Shown: one piece after another, positions 1 through 4,581 of the stretch
How the letters are laid out: every line of letters begins with the position of its first letter
Position numbering within the stretch: the stretch's first letter is position 1
NCBI GenBank assembly: GCA_023411445.1
Contig: JAEYOT010000010.1
Location: forward strand, 1 to 6,474
DNA length: 6,474 nt
Direction: 5' to 3'
Source of the DNA: Pseudomonadota bacterium
GTDB taxonomy: Bacteria; Myxococcota_A; Polyangia; Polyangiales; Polyangiaceae
Position numbers and translations under genes: made by a program
Notes under the pieces: generated by a model
Told to the model about the DNA's origin: nothing
Database searches by the model: none
Seen by the model: the letters and a program-made list of their open reading frames with translations, nothing else

Positions 1-456
1 GACCAGACGCCCCGGATCCAGCGCCAGTGAGAGCTGCCGAACCTGCTCCGCCGACGTGAGGCGCGCTACGAGCGGCAGCTCACCCTGCTCGCACTTCATC
101 CAGACCTCACGCAGCCAGCTCACCGAGGGCTTGGCTGCGCTCGCCGTCGCAGCAGCGACCACGTCTGGCAAGCCTCGGTCCTTCGGCGGCACCCGCTCGA
201 AGCGCTCCTCCGCCGTGAAGTACCAATCTGGCCACAAGGAGCGCGCCGCCTGCGCCAGCGCATCGCGAATCTCGTCGAGCTCCGCAGCGAGAGTCGGCGC
301 TCGATCCCACTCCAGCGCGACCAGCGTTGGCACGCGCTCCAGATCCTCCGCGCCCGCGCGCAGATCCAACCGCGCAGCGCCCACGTCCTCGCAGAAAGCC
401 GTCAGCACACGCGCCGGCTCGGCCTGCTGCAGGACGTCGGACACAGGAAACCCCAT
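1..456 (-). CDS. Unrecognised soluble protein, N-terminal 152 residues (C-terminus off left edge)
   Basis: This reading frame has no stop from 456 to the window edge and reads as a normal protein: acidic and Leu/Ala-rich, with conserved-looking aromatic patches such as SLWPDWYF (residues 73-80) and SWLREVWMKC (residues 101-110). The start is constrained because an in-frame TGA lies at 460-462, one codon before the ATG at 454-456. The purine stretch GAAGG sits almost against that ATG, so the GTG at codon 5 (444-442), preceded by AGGATGGGG, is a plausible alternative start. No signal peptide or membrane segment is visible. The predicted secondary structure is mainly helical (residues 8-25 and 58-75). 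I do not recognise the family and assign no function. Another minus-strand frame over the same DNA (107-463) gives an Arg/Gly/Cys-rich translation and is a shadow. I am confident it is coding, but have no view on its role. Confidence 0.75.
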   Translation of the reverse strand, partial: MGFPVSDVLQQAEPARVLTAFCEDVGAARLDLRAGAEDLERVPTLVALEWDRAPTLAAELDEIRDALAQAARSLWPDWYFTAEERFERVPPKDRGLPDVVAAATASAAKPSVSWLREVWMKCEQGELPLVARLTSAEQVRQLSLALDPGRLV

Positions 457-784
457 CCTTCACGCATGCCTTCGAGAGCCGCGCGCGACAAGAGCGATTT
501 CGAGATCGTAAGAAACCGTACTGTTACAAAGTCGCTCCTAACAAAAAGCCTAAGAGGCCAATGACCGGCTTCCACGCGCTCGAAGTCCGAAGTCTAACGT
601 GCGTTCGATCCCGCTCAGCGGGACGCCTGGCCCCCGCGCGTCGCCCCGGCGCCGCACCGCGCCCGGCGCAGACCTCTCTTATCTCTTCTCCGTACACCTC
701 CGCCCCCCACAGGCCGCCCTTCGCGACCTGCCTCCGCCCCGTTAGCCTTCTGCAATTCAGGCCGCGTCTCGGCAGCCCCCTCCT
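457..784. other. Intergenic region with no supported gene
   Basis: This 328-nt gap lies upstream of the left-edge gene and downstream of the hydrolase lipoprotein gene, both read on the minus strand. The part at 500-560 is less GC-rich than its surroundings and is the natural place for a promoter of the left-edge gene. On the minus strand it contains weak TTGTTA- and TTGTAA-type hexamers, but no -10 partner at good spacing. The part at 630-784 is C-rich on the plus strand and shows no coding signal on either strand. The only clear structure is the hairpin at 609-623, listed separately. Confidence 0.6.
609..623. repeat. 6-bp perfect hairpin, possible weak terminator
   Basis: TCCCGC and GCGGGA face each other across a TCA loop, giving a perfect 6-bp G/C-rich stem. 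It lies about 160 nt beyond the stop codon of the minus-strand hydrolase gene. Neither strand has a T-run after it, so it does not meet the intrinsic-terminator pattern. Stems of this size occur by chance in GC-rich DNA. Confidence 0.25.
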
Positions 785-1849
785 CTAGAACTGCGAGAAA
801 AACTCCCACACTGCGTCGGTCGCAAACCTTGGCGTGCTGTGCCCGCCATTCCATTCGCACCACGTGACGGGGTATCCGTCTTTGCAGCCCTGGTAGGAGA
901 CGCACTCGTCCGGCTCGACCTTCTTCGTCTCGGTGCCGCAGCCGTTGCGTTTGAGGAAGACGTCTCTCCCTTTGCGACCGTCCGCGATCGGGACCACGCC
1001 GTCACCGCCGTTGGAGTAGCCGTGCGAGCCCCACATGGCGACCGGCGTGGTGCCGTCCTTGCAGCCGCTGTAGAGAGCGCCGGCAAACGGCGCGATGGCG
1101 CGGAACTTGTCGCCCAGCGCGCAGCCGACCGCGAAGGACATCATGCCGCCGTAGCTGAAGCCGGCGGAGAACACGCGAGACTCGTCGACGCACGCTTCGG
1201 CCTTGATGTGATTGAGCAGCGCGAGCGTGAAGTTGATATCCTCACCATTCGTGTTCGTCCAGCCATCGCCGAACGAGTCCGGCGAGACGAAGATGGCAGT
1301 GTCTTTCGCGGCGCCGCGCAAGCCGTAGTAGTCGTTCCGCTCGACATCGATCGCGTTCGCGCCGCGCCAATGGAAGCCGAAGATGAGCTTGTAGGGCTTG
1401 TCCTGCTCGTAGTTCTTTGGCATCGAGAGGATGTAGTCCCGCGTCTTGCCGTCCACCTGGATCTTGGCGTCGCCACTCTTGAGCGTCGTCGGCTTGCCGC
1501 AGCCGCTGCTCGTGGTCATGCCGCCACCGCCGCTGCCGCTCGCGCCTGCCGTGCCCGGACCTCCGCTGCTGCCACTCGAGCCGCCAGCGCTACTGCCGCT
1601 GGTGCCGCTGCCGCCCGTGCTGTTGCCGCTGGTCCCGTTGCCGCCGTTGGAGAGACCTCCGCCCTTGCCGGCTGTGCCGTTCATGCCGCCGCCCCCGATG
1701 GTGCTGCTACCCGCGACTGCGGAGCCTCCCGCTCCTGAGGTCGAGCTCGAGCCGCCAGTGCCACCCTCGGGCGGGGCCTCGTCCGAGCAGGCGATGAGCG
1801 CCACAGAAAAGATCGGAACCAACCAACGTGATGCCGCAGTACAAATCAT
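785..1849 (-). CDS. Secreted lipoprotein esterase, LpqC / PHB-depolymerase / feruloyl-esterase-like alpha/beta hydrolase
   Basis: A 354-residue protein, predicted to hydrolyse ester bonds outside the cytoplasm while lipid-anchored. Residues 1-21 form a lipoprotein signal: an Arg at 8, a hydrophobic stretch and the lipobox LIAC with Cys21. The +2 residue is Ser, so there is no inner-membrane-retention Asp. Residues about 28-116 are a Gly/Ser/Thr linker. The catalytic domain spans about 125-354. The oxyanion-hole region is GFHWRGAN (158-165), the nucleophile is Ser232 in GFSYGG (230-235), the likely acid is Asp283 in GDGVVP (282-287) and the likely base is His337 in GGHSTP. Eight further cysteines in and just before the domain (117, 220, 243, 263, 304, 316, 322, 331) suggest disulphides, as fits export. 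I chose the ATG at 1847-1849 rather than an in-frame start 41 codons upstream because it gives a clean signal peptide and a good ribosome site. The natural substrate (polyester, feruloylated or acetylated polysaccharide) cannot be told. Confidence 0.88.
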   Translation of the reverse strand: MICTAASRWLVPIFSVALIACSDEAPPEGGTGGSSSTSGAGGSAVAGSSTIGGGGMNGTAGKGGGLSNGGNGTSGNSTGGSGTSGSSAGGSSGSSGGPGTAGASGSGGGGMTTSSGCGKPTTLKSGDAKIQVDGKTRDYILSMPKNYEQDKPYKLIFGFHWRGANAIDVERNDYYGLRGAAKDTAIFVSPDSFGDGWTNTNGEDINFTLALLNHIKAEACVDESRVFSAGFSYGGMMSFAVGCALGDKFRAIAPFAGALYSGCKDGTTPVAMWGSHGYSNGGDGVVPIADGRKGRDVFLKRNGCGTETKKVEPDECVSYQGCKDGYPVTWCEWNGGHSTPRFATDAVWEFFSQF

Positions 1850-1854
1850 GATGA

Positions 1855-1861
1855 CCCTCTC
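1855..1861 (-). promoter_or_regulatory. Ribosome binding site of the lipoprotein esterase
   Basis: GAGAGGG on the minus strand ends 5 nt before the ATG at 1849. It is the best Shine-Dalgarno match in the window. It supports the short 354-residue form over the longer in-frame reading that begins at 1972, whose extra 41 residues would bury the lipoprotein signal peptide. Confidence 0.6.
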
Positions 1862-1988
1862 TTGCTCCGATGCAGCGTGAGAATCGACGGTGACGCGACG
1901 TTTGGACAACTGCGCCATTTCGCAAGTCATCCAGCTGGCACGCTGACGCCACCGGATTCGATAGTCAAGCACGCGCGCGCGAAACCGC

Positions 1989-2040
1989 AGCTCCGTGACA
2001 TCGCCGCCACGCTGGCAAGCAGCGAAGTTGAGACGGAGCT
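1989..2040. repeat. 8-bp inverted repeat with 36-nt loop
   Basis: AGCTCCGT (1989-1996) is matched by its exact reverse complement ACGGAGCT (2033-2040). The loop contains a smaller GCCA/TGGC stem. It lies 140-190 nt upstream of the esterase start. It could be a leader-RNA or DNA structure, or chance; there is no independent support. Confidence 0.25.
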
Positions 2041-2163
2041 ACAAAGTCACTGCCAAATTGCGTCCAGCGCATTCGCGGGGACAAGGAGAAAGACTCAAAA
2101 CCAATGCGCGAGGTGACAAGCGCCGCCTTCTACAGCACGGACCTGATCGGCGCGCCAAACACT

Positions 2164-2177
2164 GTTCAAGATTGAAC
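2164..2177. promoter_or_regulatory. 14-bp perfect palindrome GTTCAA-GA-TTGAAC (candidate operator)
   Basis: Two 6-nt arms are exact reverse complements around a 2-nt centre, inside the AT-richer pocket of the divergent intergenic region. The same architecture, with one arm mismatch, recurs at 2818-2831. A compact variant with the same half-site lies at 2234-2245. Dyads of this size are typical of dimeric transcription factor sites. The regulator is unknown, and the site does not fit the GAAC-N4-GTTC LexA box. Confidence 0.4.
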
Positions 2178-2233
2178 TACGAATTCACCGATGGATTTCG
2201 CAAATAGTCTGTCAGCGGCAAGGTAGTGCCACT

Positions 2234-2245
2234 TTGAACTGTTCA
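2234..2245. promoter_or_regulatory. Compact palindrome TGAAC-T-GTTCA (candidate operator half-site pair)
   Basis: Positions 2235-2239 and 2241-2245 are exact reverse complements around a single T. The half-site is the one used at 2164-2177 (TTGAAC / GTTCA), here arranged back to back instead of face to face. It lies 57 nt beyond that palindrome. It could be part of one regulatory module or a chance match. Confidence 0.3.
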
Positions 2246-2491
2246 CTCCGCCGCCGGGGCGCGCACCAATGCCACTCATCCTTCCTTGCTTCGCGGCCAT
2301 GCAGCCAGCCTCGCGCTGAGCTCGCTCCAGCCGCTCTAGCCGGTCAGCGTCAGCAAGCTGCGCTCCGCGCCGACATCACGACGCGCTGGCCGCCAAGGCG
2401 TTGCTCGCGCGTCCCATGCCGGGCCTCTCGCTCGGAGGCAAGCTGAGCGTGACGTCTCTGCCGGAGCGCCGTCTGGGCGTGTTGACGACTC

Positions 2492-2634
2492 TAGCGCGCT
2501 TGCACTGCTGAGCGCTTGCACTGCACGCGCTTACACTGCCACGCGGTTGCGCTGCCACGCGGTTGCGTTGCCACGCGGTTGCGTTGCCACGCGGTTGCGC
2601 TGCCACGCGGTTGCATTGCCACGCGGTTGCAGTG
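2492..2634. repeat. Tandem array of a 16-bp repeat, nine units
   Basis: Six consecutive units of CCACGCGGTTGC plus a four-base tail begin at 2539, 2555, 2571, 2587, 2603 and 2619, exactly 16 bp apart. The 12-base core is identical in all six. Only the tail varies (GCTG, GTTG, GTTG, GCTG, ATTG, AGTG). Three degenerate units precede them at 2492-2507, 2508-2523 and 2524-2538 (the last is 15 bp), with a GCGCTTGCACTG-like core. Since 16 is not a multiple of 3, each successive unit is read in a different frame, and no stop arises in any frame of either strand within the perfect units. This explains the spurious open frames here. The array has no spacers of CRISPR type. Confidence 0.9.
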
Positions 2635-2648
2635 CTGACGAACCGCGT
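2621..2648. repeat. Inverted copy of the repeat core at the array's right end
   Basis: ACGCGGTT of the last repeat unit (2621-2628) is matched by AACCGCGT (2641-2648) after a 12-nt loop, an 8-bp perfect stem. Because the core is identical in six units, the same inverted segment could pair with any of them. This may be a structural cap on the array or a remnant of an inverted unit. Confidence 0.45.
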
Positions 2649-2746
2649 TGCTGGGTGAATCGCGACCGTGGCCGGTATGGCATCGCTAGGACGGAGACGA
2701 GAGCTTTGCACTGCCGGGCCGCAGGGCAAGGGCGGTCACAGCCAGG

Positions 2747-2778
2747 GGCTCGATAGCTCAAAGTCACACTATCGAGCC
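2747..2778. repeat. 10-bp perfect inverted repeat, 12-nt loop
   Basis: GGCTCGATAG (2747-2756) is followed by its exact reverse complement CTATCGAGCC (2769-2778). It lies 145-175 nt upstream of the DUF4336-like start. No T-run follows on either strand, so an intrinsic terminator is not supported. An operator, a leader hairpin or a boundary element are alternatives. It is the longest perfect dyad I found in the window. Confidence 0.5.
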
Positions 2779-2817
2779 GGCCCCCACGACTGAGCGCGAA
2801 ATCATTGGCGAATTTTA

Positions 2818-2831
2818 GTTCAATCTGGAAC
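2818..2831. promoter_or_regulatory. 14-bp near-palindrome GTTCAA-TC-TGGAAC (candidate operator)
   Basis: It has the same 6-2-6 layout as the perfect palindrome at 2164-2177: the left arm is identical and one base differs in the right arm. It lies about 92 nt upstream of the DUF4336-like ATG, at the edge of an AT-rich patch (2798-2826), where a promoter would be expected. Position and similarity together suggest a shared regulator acting on this gene. Confidence 0.4.
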
Positions 2832-2922
2832 CGTGGCTCGCGTCGCAAGCAGCGTCGGTGCTGGCGACGTCAGGCCAGAAATTGCTGCAACTCGGCGGCG
2901 ATCGCAGCACACTCGGCGCGTC

Positions 2923-3645
2923 ATGCCCAAGGCTTACGCTACCTGGACGGTTCTGGAACACGGGCCACTGCAGCAGCTGGCCAGTAACCTTTGGCGCGTC
3001 GAGGGCGCGCTGCCCGGAATGTCGCTGCGACGCACGATGACGGTCGTGCAGCGCGGCGATGGCTCGCTCTTGCTCCACAGCCCCATCGCCGTGGATGCGC
3101 CAACGCTGGCTCAGCTCGAGGCGCTCGGACCGATCGGAGTGATCGTGGTGCCGAACGTGGGGCATCGCCTGGATGCGCCCGCCTACAAGCAGCGGTATCC
3201 CTCCGCGGTCGTGTTTTGCCCGCCGGGCGCGCGCAAGGGTGTAACGGAGGTGTTGCCGGTGGACGGCACCTACGAAGACTATGCCGACGATGGCGTGCTC
3301 CGCTTCGAGGTGCTGGACGGCACGGCGGGCAGCGAAGGCGCTCTGATCGTGCGCTCGCCGGACGGGGTCACGCTCGTGCTCAACGACGTGGTGATGAACA
3401 TGGACCGCAAGAAGGACGTGCTCGGCTTCTTGTTCACCACCGTCCTTGGCTCCGCGCCGGGGCCGCGCGTGAGCCGCCTGGCGCGGCTGGTGTTCGTGAA
3501 AGATCAGCCGGCGCTGCGCCGCCACCTCGAACGGCTCGCGGCGCTGCCGGACTTGCAGCGACTGGTCGTCTCGCACGAGAAAGGGGAGAAGGGCGCCGCC
3601 GCGGCCGCGGCGCTGCGTCAAGCTGCCACGTACCTCAAGGCGTGA
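2923..3645 (+). CDS. DUF4336-like protein, probable metallo-beta-lactamase fold
   Basis: A 240-residue cytoplasmic protein with no signal peptide or membrane segment. Residues 22-60 (NLWRVEG, then RTMTVVQRGDGSLLLHSPIAVD) and 64-100 (LEALGPIGVIVVPN.GH, then RYPSAVVFCPPG) match the pattern I know from DUF4336, a family related to metallo-beta-lactamases. The classical HxHxDH motif is absent. Possible remnants are Asn78, His81 and Asp84 in the NVGHRLD segment, Asp155 in VLNDVV, and His218 in VVSHEKG. The activity is unknown in this family. I chose the ATG at 2923 because family similarity begins soon after it. An in-frame GTG at 2833 would add 30 Arg/Ala/Ser-rich residues. No strong ribosome site precedes either start. 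The gene is followed after 55 nt by the DUF4142 lipoprotein gene, so co-transcription is possible. Confidence 0.82.
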   Translation: MPKAYATWTVLEHGPLQQLASNLWRVEGALPGMSLRRTMTVVQRGDGSLLLHSPIAVDAPTLAQLEALGPIGVIVVPNVGHRLDAPAYKQRYPSAVVFCPPGARKGVTEVLPVDGTYEDYADDGVLRFEVLDGTAGSEGALIVRSPDGVTLVLNDVVMNMDRKKDVLGFLFTTVLGSAPGPRVSRLARLVFVKDQPALRRHLERLAALPDLQRLVVSHEKGEKGAAAAAALRQAATYLKA

Positions 3646-3667
3646 TGCAGCGCGAGCGGTAGCGAGA

Positions 3668-3691
3668 CCAAGCGGCACGGTTTCTGCTTGG
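3668..3691. promoter_or_regulatory. CCAAGC-N12-GCTTGG dyad before the DUF4142 gene
   Basis: The arms at 3668-3673 and 3686-3691 are exact reverse complements. The dyad fills most of the 55-nt gap between the DUF4336-like stop and the DUF4142 ATG at 3701, ending 9 nt before that start. It would overlap the ribosome-binding zone, where no Shine-Dalgarno sequence is visible. A translational or transcriptional control site is possible but unproven. Confidence 0.3.
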
Positions 3692-3700
3692 CGCGGCAGC

Positions 3701-4438
3701 ATGAAGAAGCTGTTTGGTGGTGTTGTGCTCGCAAGCTCCGTGGCGATCGCGCTGGGAGCGTGTGCTTCGAATCAGAAACAGGCGCCCACCGCTGAGGAAG
3801 TCCGCGACGGCGAGGCGCTGCCGCCCGCTCCCCCCGTGCCGGCTGAGCCGGCGTCGACCGATTCGCCCACCGCGCCCACCGTGCCCGGAGGCAGCAGCGG
3901 CGCGATGACGCCTGAAGGTCCCACGGGTGCGACGCCGCCGCCGGAGCCGCCCCCTGCCAAGGAGGTGCTGAGCGAGTCACAGATGCTGCGCGTCAGCGAG
4001 CTGGTCAACACGGCCGAGCTGGAGCAGGCCAAGCTGGCACAGCAACGCGCCAAGAGCGCGGACGTCCGGAAGTTTGCCGACATGATGGTGCGGCACCACA
4101 GCGACGCCTTGAAAGAGCAGGCGCGCATCGCCAAGAAGCTCAAGCTCAGCGCCGCCGACAGCGTAGCCGCCGCACAGCTGAAGACGGACTCGGAGAAGAC
4201 GCTGGAGCAATTGAAGAAGACGGACGCCGCGAGCTTCGACGCCGCCTACGTGCAGAGCCAAGTCGCGGGTCACCAGCAGGCGCTGGACTTGCTCGATGCG
4301 CAGCTCTTACCCGCCGCAAAAACGCCGGAAGTGACCGACGCGCTCCGCTACGCACGCTCGGCCGTGGCGCAACACCTGGAGCAGGCTCGCGCTCTGCAGA
4401 CGCCCGAGCGCTCTGGCCCCACCGCCAATAACCAATAG
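3701..4438 (+). CDS. DUF4142-domain lipoprotein
   Basis: A 245-residue exported lipoprotein. The signal peptide has a KK N-terminus, a hydrophobic core and the lipobox LGAC with Cys21; the +2 residue is Ala. Residues about 28-87 are a Pro/Ala/Glu/Thr-rich spacer likely to be disordered. Residues about 90-233 form the four-helix, ferritin-like DUF4142 domain. Its hallmarks are a Leu-rich first helix, the segment ADVRKFADMMVRHHSDA (residues 120-136), FDAAYVQSQVAGH (179-191) and a final helix with AQHLEQA (223-229). His132, His133, His191 and His225 lie in the helices where the family usually carries conserved histidines. No function is established for the family, although it is widespread in soil bacteria and often linked to envelope or stress settings. 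The ATG start is fixed by the signal peptide. No clear ribosome site precedes it. Confidence 0.9.
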   Translation: MKKLFGGVVLASSVAIALGACASNQKQAPTAEEVRDGEALPPAPPVPAEPASTDSPTAPTVPGGSSGAMTPEGPTGATPPPEPPPAKEVLSESQMLRVSELVNTAELEQAKLAQQRAKSADVRKFADMMVRHHSDALKEQARIAKKLKLSAADSVAAAQLKTDSEKTLEQLKKTDAASFDAAYVQSQVAGHQQALDLLDAQLLPAAKTPEVTDALRYARSAVAQHLEQARALQTPERSGPTANNQ

Positions 4439-4538
4439 TTCCGTGGGGTTGGGCGCAGCCGCCGGGCGGATCGCAGGTGGTGAGCACCAGGCGCGCCGCG
4501 TCCTCATCCCCCGCCACGTCCGTCATATGCCAGATACG

Positions 4539-4557
4539 GGGGCTTGCTACAAGCCCC
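4539..4557 (+). terminator. Strong hairpin between the DUF4142 and monooxygenase genes
   Basis: GGGGCTTG (4539-4546) and CAAGCCCC (4550-4557) form a perfect 8-bp stem with a CTA loop, extendable by a G-T wobble pair. It lies 100 nt past the DUF4142 stop and 25 nt before the monooxygenase ATG. No T-run follows, so it is not a standard intrinsic terminator. It could act as a weak terminator, an RNA-stabilising 3' end or a leader element of the next gene. Its position also argues against the longer in-frame start at 4477. Confidence 0.4.
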
Positions 4558-4566
4558 TGCGCGTGC

Positions 4567-4580
4567 CGCACAGTGGTGCG
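4567..4580 (+). promoter_or_regulatory. Small hairpin abutting the monooxygenase start
   Basis: CGCAC (4567-4571) pairs with GTGCG (4576-4580) across an AGTG loop, ending one base before the ATG at 4582. If formed in the mRNA it would cover the ribosome-binding zone, which has no clear Shine-Dalgarno sequence. The stem is short and may be chance. Confidence 0.2.
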
Positions 4581-4581
4581 C

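Larger units (their letters stand above)
1850..2922. other. 1.07-kb divergent intergenic region rich in repeats and dyads
   Basis: This region separates the minus-strand esterase from the plus-strand DUF4336-like gene and therefore holds the 5' signals of both. Several short frames cross it, but all give Arg/Ala/Cys-rich translations without recognisable domains or good ribosome sites, so I call no gene. Base composition is uneven: by hand count, 2041-2100 is 50 % GC and 2161-2220 about 43 %, well below the flanking genes. The frames crossing 2492-2634 stay open mainly because of the 16-bp repeat. A short AT-rich patch at 2798-2826 lies about 100 nt before the DUF4336-like start and may hold its promoter. 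I could not identify a convincing -35/-10 pair there. An unannotated small RNA cannot be excluded. Confidence 0.6.

Noticed and set aside
839..1738. Plus-strand open frame of 299 codons opposite the esterase
   Set aside because: It is antisense to a gene with a lipobox, catalytic triad and good ribosome site. Its translation is Ala/Arg/Val-rich and shows no domain, as expected of a shadow in GC-rich DNA.
1850..1972. 41-codon N-terminal extension of the esterase to the in-frame start at 1972
   Set aside because: It would place a charged segment ahead of a clean lipoprotein signal peptide, and the strong ribosome site at 1855-1861 points to the ATG at 1849.
2235..2245. LexA (SOS) box
   Set aside because: The half-sites GAAC and GTTC are present but separated by one base rather than four, and the neighbouring palindromes have the arms in the opposite order with six bases between GTTC and GAAC.
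2492..2634. CRISPR array
   Set aside because: Units are 16 bp and directly abutting with no unique spacers, and no cas-like gene is present.
2376..2848. Two overlapping minus-strand frames with repeated NRVAAQPRGNATAW-type peptides
   Set aside because: The peptide repeat is only the 16-bp DNA repeat read through. The period is not a multiple of three and similar open frames exist on the plus strand; no start signal or homologous domain supports a protein.
2950..2959. GTTC-TG-GAAC as a fourth operator copy
   Set aside because: It lies inside the DUF4336-like coding sequence and has a different half-site spacing from the intergenic palindromes, so chance is the simpler explanation.
2621..3691. 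Three inverted repeats that all have 12-nt loops (2621-2648, 2747-2778, 3668-3691) as one motif family
   Set aside because: The arms have unrelated sequences and different lengths (8, 10 and 6 bp), so the equal spacing is more likely coincidence than a common binding site.
2815..3702. Minus-strand open frame of 295 codons opposite the DUF4336-like gene
   Set aside because: The translation is rich in Arg, His and Gln with no recognisable motif, while the plus strand carries a family-like protein. The open frame reflects codon bias.
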